Of a stretch of 64,000 bases of DNA, positions 23,820-37,518 are shown piece by piece (the stretch's first letter is position 1; each line of letters starts with the position of its first letter). Source of the stretch: Perca fluviatilis (lineage: Eukaryota > Chordata > Actinopteri > Perciformes > Percidae); NCBI RefSeq assembly GCF_010015445.1, contig NC_053134.1, positions 12,123,580 to 12,187,579 of the forward strand, written 5' to 3'. The notes below the pieces were generated by a model. That model ran no database searches and was not told the DNA's origin. It saw nothing but the letters and a program-made list of their open reading frames with translations. The translations under genes and the position numbers were made by a program.

Positions 23820-25414
23820 TGTGCTGTTATACAAGAACTTGACTACATGTTTTTTTATTTTGTGTTTTTTTATTTAATTGGTTTAAGCAGCACAAGACGG
23901 CTGTACATATTTACACTTTAAATAAATCCCAAGAGTAATTTAAGGTATATTAAGTGAAGGAACCTGAAACTAAACTTAAACTTGCATGTATGACTATGTA
24001 GGCAGGTGAATGTTTGATCTTTGTAAATTCAAACTCCTGTCACATCAGTTTTATTTTTATTTTTTATTTTTCCTTTTCCCAGACGTTTCTACATCTTTCA
24101 CTGGAAATTTAATTTTCTACATTTAAAATGTTTAAGTTTATTTCCCAAAACCGCAAGGCCAAGGGCCATCCACAACTAACTATAAATAAAGTTTTAAAAA
24201 TAGTTTAAACTGGATGGTGGAGTCTACAACTAACGACAGTGGAGCACAATATCGGCATCACTTACAGAGCGATTGCATGAACGATTAACACTGACAGCCA
24301 ATCGGCATCAATCTGAATTTACATGACATGGTAGAAAAGGCCACAGCGGGAGATTTTTCACAGGTGGTCAGTGGCGTGACTTTTCTCCTGTGGGGCTACA
24401 ATCCTTTAGCTGTATTTTAAACGGCAGCGCTTTGAAAGTATTTATCATGTTCCAGAAACCAGAGTTAATCTTGTGTTTTAGAGGGGATTATCATACTGCC
24501 TGTGTATTTTGTTCTGGTGCTCGGCACAGATCTGACACCGCACGTCTGCTCATCTCTGGCGCTCTGTGTTCCCGCTGTTTCCTTGGGAAGGCAGCTGGGT
24601 CGGGCACAGTCGGTCAGACTTTCTTTGGTTCACTAAATGTACCGGATATTTCATACATTCCTATTAGGTGTTGCAATGTCGACTGTTATCAGCTGGAGTG
24701 TGCAGTGCGTGTTTGACATAGAGTTTACAGAACGTAATCGCTCAGCAGTGGGTGTGCTCACATCGTTATGGTTCTAGTGATTGTTCTTGGTGTGGATGGC
24801 CCTTTAGTCTATACATTAGATTACTCTATCCTTACACTAATTATTTGGGTGAGGTCAAACTCCACAATCAAAGGTTCAGTTTAATTCTGGGTTACATAAT
24901 TAAATGTTGCCCTGTCCACACTATACAATATGTAAACAGATTGACATTTAAATAGAATTAAATTATAAAATCAATGAAAGTACTGCTAAACATTTACAAG
25001 ATGATGTACAGCTATATACACTTATTTATAAATAAATAAACCGTGATCAAACAATTGTAAAACTAATGTGCTCATTAAAGTGCATTAAGGACCGTAGCTA
25101 TACATGGTAATGTGCAATTATTTTGCTATTAGCCTCTTAGCGTTTACAATTTAGTACATGGAGTTTAGGGCCGTCTCATTGTTCCAGCATAGATTCCCAC
25201 AACATTAACATTTTGTCTGGGATGTGTGAAAATATCTCAGGCTGGGCTTTCAAAGAAAACATGCAGCTATAAATTGCCTACAGAATAAACAACGGGATAT
25301 GTAGCCTACTGTGTGCCCCTGGGCATTCCTCATATATAGCTAGTCAAAAGATTGGCCAGATGAAAACCAGCAGAGAGCTGCTGACACAATTTAAATAGAC
25401 TTGCAAGCCCCCAG
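23820..25414. other. No recognisable gene or repeat
   Basis: AT-rich. A frame of 108 codons at 24390-24716 (+) has many cysteines but no domain spacing that I recognise. Confidence 0.4.
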
Positions 25415-25720
25415 AGTAGGGTTGGGCAATATTGTGATATGAGACTGGATATCGTCTTAGATTTTGGAAATTGTAATAGCGTAAATGGCTTAAGTGTTGT
25501 CTTTTCCTGGTTTTAAAGGCTGAATTACAGTAAAGTTATGTAATTCTGTGTTACCACACTGCTCTTATTTTTACCTTTACCCACTTAGTCATTATTTCTA
25601 CATTACTGAGGATTATTTATCTTAAATCTCATTGTGAAGATATTTTGTGAAAGCACCAATTGTCAACCCTGTAATCTCGCCACAATATCGACATTGGGGT
25701 ATTAGTACAATAATATCACC
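25415..25720 (+). repeat. Interspersed repeat starting GGGTTGGGCAATAT
   Basis: Phrases AGGGTTGGGCAATATTGTGATATGAGACTGGATATCGTC, TTGTCTTTTCCTGGTTTTAAAGGCTG, CTTTACCCACTTAGTCATT and TTGTGAAAGCACCAATTGTCAACCCT are in the order I recall for a common fish hAT-like MITE. The right terminus is degenerate and no clear target duplication is seen. Confidence 0.6.
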
Positions 25721-28111
25721 AGGCTCTACCCCAGAGCATTGCAACCCCCTGTACGAAATACCCTTTAAAATGCCCTGAAGCTCTCCTGTGGTGGTGTTGA
25801 TCTGTGCTACAGCCATATTTAAAGCTACCACATGGTGGCAGTAGTGTGCAACAAACCTGAATAGCTCATGCAGGTCACTCAGAGCTGATGCCAGAGGGAG
25901 AGGTGTTGATTAGTGGTTGTCCACTTTTGGATCATGTTGCATGGCATTTGTTATTGTAAGGGGCACACTGCTGCACTTTTTAGGTGAAGTATTGTGGCAG
26001 CATGCTGGCAGAGACAACAGACAACAGTTTACTAGTGTGACAAACCTTTCATAGTTTAAAGACCATTCCTGTTTAAATAGTTTGATTTACTTCATGGACT
26101 TAGCTAATTTATATATGATATGAGGGGAGAAACTGTCTGGTCTGGTCTTTGAGGAGCTCTTAAAACAGCACACAGAAAGTCCCATGTCTTTTTAAGGGAG
26201 AAAAACTTTGCAGTGCAGATAACTTCTCTTTCAATCTCGGCCTGTCTGATTCAGAGGCTGATAGCTCTGAGAAATGTCCCCGTTTGTTGCATTGACGCAT
26301 TGGCTTCACCTTCTCTTATTGCTGCCGGGCGCAGGTCCACTGTTGGCTTCCTGGATTCAGCGCCTGTCAATCTAAAAAGCTCTCCCTGTGGTCCAACTGC
26401 CAAGTGTGATGGTCAGCAATTACACCTGAAGGTGCACTGTGTGTGTGTGTGTGTGTGTGGTGGGGGGGACTTGGACAGGACTGCTGCGGGCTGATTAATG
26501 GATACTCCTGTGGGCTGCTACAGCATTGATCCACTTGTGATTGGTGCACTGCTGTGTACAGGTCCATTTTAGTGTCCATCTGGTCATTTAAAACAATAGT
26601 TTACTCTCCAATTAATCTGGCATAGCCCAGAGAGTATTTAGTGCAGATCAGGTTAAGTGGACATGCCAAAATTAGAAATCAAGCATCCAAATCAACATGT
26701 GAAGAATAAAGTGTCCAATAAAGAATGTTCTTGGGTTTTAATGGAGCTGTAACTATCATAAACAGTATAACTATCTAAACTGAAATAACTGCCTCACAAC
26801 TATTTTCTGCTACGTCTTCTACGCTTTGTACTGAATTACATTTTTCTTTACATTATAGACCTACAAGATAAACCATTACCCTCTACATTAGGTTAACAAG
26901 AACATTATATATATACACCAACATACATAAATCCAGATATCAGGACAGCAAAAAACAATGTTACCATATTGCTTCCAGGACCTTTAAGCTACCAATAAGG
27001 ACACTAATTAAACCTGATTTAGCAGTTCCACCAAATAGAGATTTCCCTTCTAAAACTAAACTTATCCGAGGGTTTTATGTACATAACATTTTGAGGCACA
27101 AGTAGGTCAAATCTTATATTTTGCAAATATTTTAGCGGATATCCCTAAAAAGTAAATGCTGATTTGTGTTGCAGACTATGTTTGGGAATCCCTGCCAGTT
27201 ACAACACATGCTGATCTTCCTCCCAAGGGGCCAAGTTAAAAGGAAACAATATGTATCCTATTTTCTTTCCAGACAGAGTCACTTTCAGCAGTTGTCTGTC
27301 CCCACCTCAGTAGAGCTACTCACTCATGAGGAAGTTTGGGAACTTGGCTCCACGTAAAGAGAGAGGGCGACCGGCCAAGAGCTGGGATTTTGCACTGATG
27401 GGACTTTTGGACACAGCCTCTCCTTTTAATTGGAGCTGTTAAAAGAATCTGGTGTGTGAGTGAATGTGTTTGTGTTGGTGTGAGTTTGAGCCCTACTTAG
27501 AGTGTGAAAACACATCAAGGATAAATGTCAGGCTACAGTATGTGTGGAGGGAATTAAGGGGTAATCTTCATCCTCAAGTCCTTCTATACGCCCCACATGA
27601 AGGCAAAAATACTGAGCTGACAACCAGCGATGACTATCTGTGCCGTGCTGACGTGTGTTTTCGGTGTGAACTTCAGGACGCACCCTGGAGAAATCAGATT
27701 ACAAGAGTTCACATGAATCACAACAGAGGAAGCAGCAGAGATTTAAGCTCTCACAAGAAGGAATTCTGGCATGAGATCCTTTGTTGAGAGAAGTGGCTAA
27801 AGTGTAAATATTTTAGCATTTTTCCAATCATGGCTGGAACCTCAAAGATATTTCTAACTGGAAAATGGAAAGGGGTGTGACGTACGTGAGTAGTCAGTAT
27901 GCTGAATGATTAGCATTAAGAGCATATCCTTGTGTTGTCATGTAAACGCTGAAAATGGGAAGGCTGTGGAAAAGCCTTAAATGTGATCTAAATACTACTA
28001 GGACTATTTACTATTTAAATCTATGGATCTACCTGTTGTGCAACAATTTACATCCCTTTAAAGGCTTCCTCAGATGGAAATCAAATTCCCAGTGTTTGAA
28101 CATTTTTCTGC
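25721..28111. other. No gene supported; weak CTCF-like word at 25828
   Basis: CCACATGGTGGCAG (25828-25841) matches the CTCF core with two mismatches. A 107-codon frame at 27464-27787 (+) has no recognisable domain. A short GT tract lies at 26440-26458. The rest shows nothing. Confidence 0.35.
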
Positions 28112-28126
28112 ACAGTAGGTGGCAGC
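28112..28126 (+). promoter_or_regulatory. CTCF-like motif
   Basis: ACAGTAGGTGGCAGC matches the CTCF core with one mismatch at the first base. No gene is adjacent. Confidence 0.35.
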
Positions 28127-28879
28127 AGAAAGATTATCATGGCAGCCATCTTGTGGTTAACAGACAGACAGGATCTGGATGATGAGTGTCTGAATCTCTG
28201 GTTGATTTCTCATCCTCTGGTCCTCCCACCATTTTAACACAGTTTAGTCTGATAGATTCCATTTAACTGCACTAACAAGACATACTCGAATAATGGAAAC
28301 CAGCAGGGTAAAGGTGAGGCCCTATTGCCACTAAAAAAAGAAATGTTTTGATAGTTATTGATTTCATGAATGTGGCATGATTCTGGTTGAAAACACAAGC
28401 ACAAATTGTTTAAAATATTTAGCACATAGATGATGAATTTCTAGGTGGCCCTCTATAAGGTATAAACGCACAAAAATAAAAATTTTAGACAGGAGATATG
28501 TGTATATTTAAAAGTAATTTTTTAAAACTATTTTGTTATAATTTTTTAATCTGTCAGAACTGTGGAAAAGGCTTTGGATGTTGTAGAATCTGGTTGGTCT
28601 GGTCTTCTCTATACAGTATATTGTGTTGGTGGTGTTAATGGGGTTTTTCTGTTTTTCACTGTTTTATGTGACTGACTCGCGTTCAAGAACTTTCAACTTT
28701 CTAAAAATCTCAGTGGGAACTCTAAGGGTGTCAGGGGGTTAAAAGGGAGGGAGAATGAGGGGAATTCATGTCTTGTAAAGGGATTGCGGTCACCATTGAC
28801 TGTAGTTTGGCTATTTAAAAATGGCGGGGTTGTGTGGGATGTCCCGTGCCGCGCTAGTGACTGTTCTCTCTGACCAGTC
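28127..28879. other. No recognisable feature
   Basis: 28690-28880 is richer in GC and contains AAAATGGCGGGG, a YY1-like word, but no linked exon. Confidence 0.35.
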
Positions 28880-29050
28880 ACTGGTCTTTAGTGCTTTAAC
28901 TCCACTGTCTGCTATCGGCTAAGCTCGCTTGGAACCTTGACCGAGGTGGTCCCAAAAAAAGTTCTTTTTTCCCCCCCACAACTTTTGTTAATGGAAAACC
29001 AAAAAAAGAGCGAGTCACATTGAGTAGAGCTGTGCTGTACCATGTGGATA
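28880..29050. repeat. Fish MITE fragment with GCTTGGAACCTTGACCGAGG
   Basis: Contains GCTTGGAACCTTGACCGAGGTGGT, then ACAACTTTTGTTAATGGAAAACCAAAAAAAGAGCGAGTC and GCTGTGCTGTACCATGTGGA. I recall these phrases together in a GC-palindromic percomorph MITE. Its ends are not clear. Confidence 0.55.
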
Positions 29051-31679
29051 TGCAACATTAGGTGGTCATGTTAACCTGCTGACACCCAATACACCAGACA
29101 CACACACACACACACACAGCAATGTTTTTTGGTTTGTATCCCGAATGAAGGACGTAGTGTGCAGGTACATTCTAGTTGTCCTTCCTGTTTAAAAGTCCTA
29201 GCATACTGTAGCATGTGCATCTTTGTCCTTTCTAACAGGAGGTATGTTTTTGTTTTACTTTTATTTGTCAAGGTTAGGTGTTCGCTTGGGACTTGTGCAC
29301 CTGGCGGCACACTCACACAGTAACACGCATTCACAACCACAATGGGATAAGTTTGCCACTGAGCAGCTCTAGTGTAGCAGCTGGAGGTTAAAGGTCTTGT
29401 TTAAAAGCACCTCAGTGGTGGAATGGAAGAAGGGGCCAGTGTTGCTCTTGTCTGGGGATCAAACCCCTGGGGTCACAAGCATGTTTCTCAGAGCTGTAGG
29501 CAACCCAATAAATTGGTGCCTTATTCACCAATTGATTATGTTGATGTTTCCAGTTTGCTGCCTCCGTCTCCCTGTGTTTAGGAAGGTTATTAATATACTT
29601 TAAGACAGTGTTCTGGTCCGAGACCCACTTTAGCCATCCATTAGAGGTTTGTATGGTGACCCAAATAGAAAAAAGCTAGCCGTGCCCAGCCCAGGGTGAG
29701 CGTTTCATGTCAACCACACACATTAAAACACGCTCAAGCATAGCACACACTCGCACAAAAATAAAAAATAGGGCAAGGAGAAGGGGGCATTGACGTTACC
29801 CTGTCTGCCCTTTGGGAATTAACCCCTCTGCTATACTGGCTCATTAGTCAAAACAGTCCAAGGCGAGGAACTGAGGGATGTTTGTGCCACATCTATTTCC
29901 ATCCTCATCTCCCCATTTCACTTCACTCCTGTGCAGAGAGCTAAATGAAGAAATAGGCAGGTAGGTGCATGCATGTGTGACACTGGACACTGTGTCCAGG
30001 GGAGGAATTTGCAGCATGCGGTGACAGTCCTCTAAGCCTATTGTGTCAAGGACATGAACACCTGGTATATCCAAAGTGAGAGAGAAGACCTGATTCAGTC
30101 GTACCACACACACACACACACTCCAGAGTGTGAAAACATTACTCTCAAAAGTAAACAAGCAGACTCTTTTAATTTGCCCTCCTTTCAGTGCTTCTTTATA
30201 ACATTTAAAGCATGTATGTTTAACTACTGCACGACGGTACATACAAACACACACAGCATCTTTCCTGGATTCAAGCAATCCCGTGTTAATTTGTGAGCAC
30301 AGCGCAAATGGCAAGTGTGACTCATCCATTCTAACACCCACACACACGCACACACTGGGCTGTCAATCTTGCTCGAAACTTGTACGACTGCATTGTAGCC
30401 CGAGTGCCGGAGTCTTATGTCAGATCTCGTTTCGTAGACAGGTCGCAGGGTCAGAGGTGCAGACTGTCGGTCGTGGCTGCTGATTAACGGGTGAAGGTGA
30501 GGTCGGAAGAGTGGCCATATAACTCAAGGTTTAAATTTTAAGTTATTTATTGTCAGACGCACAACAACATCACATGTTGTCAAATCACACAGCCTTTTAA
30601 AAACCTGTCTCGTAAAAATGAAATAAAAAAACCTGTATACTGAAAGTCAAAAAAAGTCATCAAAAAGAATGTAGCATAGGTTAACTATGACTTTCATTAA
30701 CCTTTGTTGGCACAAAATAAAATGTAACAAACACAACAGGTGTCTGGCATGACCTACAGTATGTGCTCTGTAACTGAAATAAAAAAGTCAGTAGAGTAAA
30801 GTAGTTTGCAGAGACAGAAAATATAAATATCTAGTGTAGAGTTAATATTACAATGCAAAATACTAATTTAAGGATAGTGATAAGAATATTATGTCTTGCA
30901 GCTGTGCTTATTTGTCTGTAAGAAAAAAAAAAAATTAATGATCATTTTGTGCACTGGGACAGTCATATTTCTCAGTGCTCCTTTAACCAGTGTTTGGCCA
31001 GTGCAGCTTGAGGAAAAAGTGCAGAGGAGATCGGTGACAGCGCTCTGTGTCCGTGTCACTGCAGAGGCAGGGACAACTGTGTCATTGTCAGATATTGTCG
31101 AGGGCAGCAGAGTGTAAACAACAGATGGTGGAGTTAGTACCTGAACGGCATGTCAAGTCCAACCATTCAACGTTCAGCTCAGCAGTCGCTGTCTGAGGAG
31201 CTGTGTATGAAATAACATCTGCTTCTCAGTGGGCTCAGGTGTTTTTTTATGAGCTCACGATTTTATGGTTTGGTGTATGGATTATGGTTTGTGTTCAATC
31301 TCTGAGCTCTTCCAACCTTCAATATGACATGTAATAAGTCAGAAATACCTTTTAATACCATCTTCAATAAAGAAAAGCTCTGTCTCTATGGCACTAATAT
31401 TCTTTATAGAACCATACTGATTTCCCAGTGGGCAGTTAATATAAATTTGCATATGTTTTAACCACAGTGCGAGTCCCAAAATGATTACGATCCACATTTT
31501 AATTTTAACACAATATATTAAAATTACACCCATTAACATTTGTCCCTCAAAGAGAGCAGGGCAAAGGCTTGGTAGTACAGATTAAGTAGTTCACAGCACT
31601 AAAAGTAAATATTGATTTTTACAAATGGGCAACTGCAAATTCTCCAATTAGCAATTAGTTATGGGATTTCTGCCTATAC
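29051..31679. other. No gene supported; minor CA tracts
   Basis: Short CA tracts at 29099-29119, 30107-30121 and 30337-30355. A 169-codon minus frame at 29844-30353 runs through two of them and has no domain. Confidence 0.4.
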
Positions 31680-31910
31680 ATAATAAAAGATCATTTGTTT
31701 TTGACGCATGTTGCAGGGTTTAATCCTAACTTAATTAAAGCCTCAGTAGCTGTCACTAAAATGAATGTGTTTTTCCCAGTGAATTAATTATCTTTAATAA
31801 TTTAGGGTTTGGCCTAAAAGCTCACAACCACCTCACACAAAACAGATCAGGAGTTTCCAGAGATCACTGACATTAGATGAAAACACTTGTTTTGGAGGCA
31901 TTCAAGCATA
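31680..31910. other. Possible conserved non-coding block rich in homeodomain-like sites
   Basis: Several TTAATTA/GAATTAATTATC words in non-repetitive sequence. No coding signal. Called only as a candidate. Confidence 0.22.
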
Positions 31911-33649
31911 TTCCGCCTGCCAGCGGCCACTTTGTTCTGACTTTGTTGTGTGGCTGGGTCCAAATGAGGTGTAATAAGCTGGAGTCAATACAGAGCTGTG
32001 AGTTTTGGCAGCAGCTAAATAAGATGGAGGGGGATCGATATGATGACAGAGCCGAGGACAATATGATCCTGCCCCCCCACCCCCACCCCATTGCCTGCTG
32101 CTGGACACGCTGCCTGTCAGCTATTTGTCACCCAATGCACACAGCAGAGAGGTGCAATCATAGACACATACAACACACACACACACACACACATCAGTCT
32201 GCACAGCTTACTTTTGTTTCAAAGCACATACAGTGTAGCAGTGTGTGTGCACATGCATACGGTACATGGAAAAGTCCCTGCATAAACATCAAATGATGCT
32301 CTCTGTATGTGGATGGTAAAAGCCACTCACAGTCACATATGATCACGAGCAACAATAAATGTCCAAATAATCCAAATAGAAAAACAGATAGAAAAACAGC
32401 GCACATGTATGGAAGAAGATGAGGACAAAAGCCATGGAATTGATCATGCTTACTCTGCCTCGCCAGTGCCAGGAATAACAGAAGAAGAAATTGATTTTTG
32501 CTAAATTCTCTAGAGGATGACTCACACTGTCTCACCGCCTTAGGATGATATCTGAGAAAAAATGGAAAAGTGACAGAACTGCAGCACACAAACAATCCTC
32601 CTGCACCATCGTGGATAGAGACGGACCTTTGTACCTGCAGATTTGAAGCCATTAACTGAGAAACAGGTTAATTAATTTGTGCTTTGTCTATCAGAGAGCA
32701 GGCCTGCAGCTGTTTATGAGACGGAACACATCTTCCCCCCTCAGTGGTGTGTTCGCCCTCGGTGCCACTCCAGTCAAAAACTGTCCACATTCCCTCTCGA
32801 CGGCTGGATCTAAATTTGTTCCGTTCTATCCTGAGTCTATGTGGTTCTGTCTGTGAGCTCTCCCAGAAGAAATGTGTCAACTTGTCGTTCTGGATGTGCA
32901 TCAAAGTCTTAAATGCCTCCACACAGCCTGGATACACAGTGCAAATGCAACGTTACAGTATGTATCTAACAAATTGTCAGTCAGGCAGAACAATAATTAT
33001 GAAGAATTGTCGACAAATGTGAGAAAAACAGCAGATGACACACACAGATAGACAGCTCAGGGACAACAGTACAAGACGTACAGTACAGTACACAAAAACA
33101 CACACATTATACTGTACATGTACATACTATATGTCTTCAGGCGGCATGGCAGTGTCTAACTGGATGTAAAAAAAAAAAAAAAAGAAAGAAGCCATTTCAA
33201 CACTGGAAACCCTTCTTAAACTTATCCGAATATGCATCCATCCAGGAAGATAGAACATAGAAGAACAGATAAACAATAATAGGAAAAACAGACAGCATAG
33301 AAATAGAGAATATAGAAAGCATAGAAATAGCTGAAGAAAACTGTGGCCCAATGCATGGCAGAGCGTCATTTATCCAGTAAAAGTATACAAGTATACAGTG
33401 AACGAAAGGCAGGTACATTGAACACCATAGGTCATAACACCAAACATGTTGGCTAAATTCTGATTCTTTTTGTTTTTCTTTTACATTGTTCCAAGTAAAA
33501 AGCACAGGAGGAGCAATGGAGCTGAGTGAAATGAGGGAAGGATGGCTGTGTAGAAGGCTGGTTAAAGGGAGGTATGAGCTGTAGTTGTCAGAGAGGGAAG
33601 AGATGGGGGGTCAAGGAAGCTGAGACAAAAAGGAGAGGAGGGTTTAACC
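31911..33649. other. No recognisable gene
   Basis: A CA tract lies at 32171-32192 and an A run at 33169-33183. Minus-strand frames at 32194-32652 and 33197-33505 are hydrophobic or low-complexity without recognised motifs. Confidence 0.4.
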
Positions 33650-34000
33650 AGGTTAGTTTTTGTAATTAATGCTAGTTGTTCATGATTTAATACATTGTGT
33701 GTTGGACCTTTAATGCATCGCAAACACATTTAGCGGATGTTGTGTAATGAGGCCCATGAGCCACATTATCTGTGCAGGCCGTCAGACTAAACTTGCCCCC
33801 AATTAATGACACAATTGTGTTTTTTTAGAGCACTGGACCTGGGAAGCCTTTCATGTCTCCGCTTGTTGCTGTGCTGCCCTCTTGTTCACATGTGTGATTA
33901 CTTTGATTCGGCCAGTAATTACTTTTCTCACAGCTAGTTGTTGAAGTATGGAGTCACTAGCGGATACCCTGGAAACATTTCAATTAGTTTAATATTATGA
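33650..34000. other. Possible conserved non-coding block
   Basis: Non-repetitive, moderately AT-rich, with TAATTA-type words (33662, 33801, 33918) and no ORF. The appearance is of enhancer-like DNA only. Confidence 0.22.
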
Positions 34001-36091
34001 TTCCCTACACAGATTTAAAGTAATGATTGTTTAAGGTTTTCCACATGTCATGTAATTTGTGGTGCTTTAACACATTAAATGGTGAAAATTCACAGCTTGT
34101 GCAATAAAGTCATGACGTTTTGTGGCAGGCTTCGGTACTTACTTTTGTACTTTATGACTTGGCGTGCTGCCCATTGTAATCAGGAGCAGGTTTTCTGGCT
34201 TGAGGGCAGGTTGAGTTATGTTGAGTAGATTTCAGCTGTTTACATCTTGTGTTTCCTCAGCCACTTGGTCAGATTAGGTTCAGACATTTTATTATGTTCA
34301 TTGTTTAGTCCACACTGTGAGCACTGGAATGTCATGTCAGTGAAAGATTGCTGATTTACTCAGCTTATACACCCCTCACATTCAACACCGTGCAGCTTTA
34401 ATCAACGACGCGGCTGATGTCTAAACACATTAAGAAACGTGATGATAGTTTACAGATTCCCGACTTGATGTTTGGGTTTAATTTACAATTTATTTGGCTC
34501 ATTTAGCCAAGATTAAAGAGGGTTTTCCCCTGTTTCTGCTAAAACACATTGTTCATTTCTGATATTGCTCAGCATTGCAGCACTCTCTCTTCTCTCTCAC
34601 ATACCACCAGTCTGTTTCCCTTGACAACCATATCTACTGTTCATAATTATGCAAATGATATGGATCTCTGGGCCAAATGGATGCACATAAACAACCAACC
34701 CCTTCAACTATCCCTGTGTTTGTCGATCTAAAGTGGCTATGATTACCGTTGGAGGTGGAGGCGTGAGTTTAATTGAATGTCACAACTCCTTTCTTTTTCC
34801 ACATTTGCAAAAGGTCAGTTTTTAAATGAGCACAACTGTACACAAGGACACACGGGTTGTGTAATTCCTTTTTCAAATGTAAGCCTCCTACTCATCAAGA
34901 AATGGACAAAATTGCAAAGAGATTGCCATTTTGATACTTTTCCTTCCCACACTTTTGAAGACTTCTGTAGGGTCTATTTCTGTAGCGTCTACGGTCAGTG
35001 AAGTGATTTCTGGTCCATCAATGCTAATACTTTACATCAACCAACCACCCAAACCATTTCTTTTTCCACTCCTGCTTCCATTTCCAGGCAGAACAAACAG
35101 TCCTTTCTTTCCTTCCATTTTTCCTTCATTCGTCCATCAGTGTAATTGCCCTCTTTCCAGGAATAGAAAGGAGCTGCCACAGTCCTGTCAAGGAGCCGGT
35201 GGTTAAAGTGTCCTTCAGGAGACCATTCAAACGCTCTGGAGTTTAGGTTGTTTCTGAGCAGTTTGGGAAGTTGCTCACACCTCGGTTGTGTCACCACTGT
35301 TACTTTTTCATTCACGTCAAAGTAATAAGATGTGATTATGGGATTTGTTGGCTGTGCTTATATAGAATAACACATATGTTCTTTAGCTGATTGGGGGTCC
35401 TTGTGCTTGCAGAGCAAACAATTAAATTATTGATGTACCTTTTAAAGATAATTCATTCAAAACCTAAATATTAATATTTGTATGTAGATGGTCAAACTTT
35501 AATGTAATATAGTCAGTTGAAGAAGTCTGTCCTTAGTGAGTCTGTGGCTTGGACTGGGTGTTCCAAAATATTCACACAATTACAGAAGCCTGTATGATAC
35601 CTCCATTTTAGCACTCATTATATTGTCCTGCCCCACCTGGCAGTGCAGGTAGGTACTGTGCAAAGACAGCTCAGTCCCTGTGTGGTATTAAGGTGGGAGA
35701 ATAAGTGGCTGGTTTGCCCTCTCTGCCACACAGACAGCTGTGAGTCATTCAAATTACGTGCAGCAGTCGCTTTCATCTCTCCCAGCTTTAGTTCTGAAAT
35801 GTAGTCGCTTTAATTTATCATCTAAAAGCATTTTTAAGCTGCAGCAAGGACACCTCGCTCGCCAGTAGAAACAGCCTTGAAAGAGTTTTCTGCCGCTCTG
35901 GATGCTTTGTCCTCTTTCATTGCCTGTACCCTCTTGTTCTGTTTCCTTCTTAACTGTCCTTCACTGTCTGTCATGTTAGTCATCCATTGCATGTTTTTCA
36001 AAAGATGGAGAGAAAGAGGGACATGAGGGATATGTGTGTGTCTCTTGTCGAAGAGTCTTAGCTGCTCACTTAATATCTGGATAAGTTAAAG
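34001..36091. other. No recognisable gene or repeat
   Basis: CT-rich words near 34580-34600; otherwise nothing supported. The last bases belong to the repeat copy that received the LINE. Confidence 0.4.
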
Positions 36092-36253
36092 GGACTTAAT
36101 TTGGGACTATGCCTTTTCTCTTTCTTGAGGGAGAGTTACATGATACCACACTTCTATTTTTGTTAAATATTAAACTACAGCTGGGATACAGTTATCATTG
36201 CTTAGCATAAAGACTGGAAACGGTAGGTAAGAGACTGGCTCTGTCCAAAGGTT
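36092..36253. repeat. Left copy of a 162-bp target-site duplication
   Basis: GGACTTAATTTGGGACTATG through CTGTCCAAAGGTT is repeated directly at 39297-39458 with a single difference (CTTAGCAT here, CTTAACAT there). The sequence itself belongs to repeat family B (AGCATAAAGACTGGAAAC, GGCTCTGTCCAAAGGTT), so the LINE landed in an older repeat. Confidence 0.9.
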
Positions 36254-36369
36254 ATCACTTCTCTCCAGCCCATGGGCCCACCACCTGTGGGAGGAACCGC
36301 TGGGGTCGGGTGCGCTGCCACATGGGTGGCAGTGAAGGTCAGGGGCCTCGACGGACCAGACCCGGGCAG

Positions 36370-37100
36370 CAGACGCTGGCTCTGGGGACGTGGAACGTCA
36401 CCTCTCTGTGGGGAAGGAGCCGGAACTGGTGCGGGAGGTGGAGCGCTACCGGTTAGATCTGGTGGGGCTTACCTCACGCACAGTCTCGGTTCTGGAACCG
36501 TACTCCTGGATAAGGGTTGGACTCTTTTCTTCTCTGGAGTTGCTCAGGGTGCGGGGCCGGGCGGGGTGTGGGGATACTAACAAGCCCCCGGCTGAGCCGC
36601 TACCCGTTGGGTTTACCTCGGTGGACGAGAGGGTCGCCTCCCTACGCCTGCGGGTTGTGGGGGAAAACTCTGACTGTTGTTTGTGCATATGCACCAAACA
36701 GGAGTTCGGAGTATTCGGCCTTCTTGGAGACCTTGAGTGGAGTCCTGCATGGGGGCCAGTGGGGGACTCCATTGTTCTGCTGGGGACTTCAACGCACGTG
36801 GGCAATGATGGAGACACCTGAGAGGCGCTGCATTGGGAGGAACGGCCTCCCTGATCTAAACCAGAGTGGTTGTTTGTTGTTGGACTTCTGTGCTAGTCAT
36901 GGATTGTCTATAACGAACACCATGTTCAATATAGGGATGCTCATAAGTGTACCTGGTACCAGAGCACCCTAGGCCGAAGGTCAATGATCGATTTTATAAT
37001 CGTTTCATCTGATCTGAGGCCGTATGTTTTGGACACTTGGGTGAAGAGAGGGGCAGAGCTGTCAACTGATCACCATCTGGTGGTGAGTTGGGTCAGGGGG
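36370..37100 (+). pseudogene. LINE endonuclease-domain relic
   Basis: Pieces in different frames: LALGTWNVTSLWG near 36377, GKEPELVREVERYRLDLVGL near 36411, VDERVASLRLRV near 36621, TLTVVCAYAP near 36667, GRNGLPDLNQSG near 36838, LLLDFCASHGLSITNTMF near 36880, and SMIDFIIVSSDLRPYVLD with KRGAELSTDHHLVVSW near 36981-37090. The TDHHLVVSW block is the conserved end of the apurinic-type endonuclease fold. At least three frame changes separate these blocks. Confidence 0.88.
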
Positions 37101-37518
37101 TGGGGAAGACTCTGGACAGACCTGGTAAGCCCAACGTGTAGTGCGGGTAAATTGGGAACGTCTGGAGGAGGCCCCTGTCCAACGGACTTTCAACTCGCAA
37201 CCCTCCGGCGGGCACCGTTGCATCCCTGTGGAGGCTGGGGGCATTGAACCCACCCAAGTGGACAATGTTCAAAGTTTCCATTGCTGAAGCTGCGCGGCGA
37301 GGAGCTGTGGTCTTAGGGTCTTAGGTGCCTCAAGGGGCGGTAACCCACGAACACCGTGGTGGACACCGGTGGTCAGGGAAGCCGTCCGACTGAAGAAGGA
37401 GTCTTTCCGGGATATGTTATCCCAGGAGGACTCCGGGAGGCAGTTGCAGGGTACCGAAGGGCCGAAGGGCTGCAGCCTCTGCCCGTAAAGAGGGCAAAGC
37501 AGCGGGTGTGGGAGAAGT

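Noticed and set aside
24390..24716. Cysteine-containing 108-codon frame, considered as a zinc finger
   Set aside because: Cysteine spacing fits no finger type that I know and no histidines are suitably placed.
27464..27787. 107-codon plus-strand frame
   Set aside because: Starts with repeat-like CLCWCEFE and shows no family motif. Probably chance in moderately GC-rich DNA.
29844..30353. 169-codon minus-strand frame
   Set aside because: Passes through two CA/GT tracts, has no recognisable domain and no splice context.
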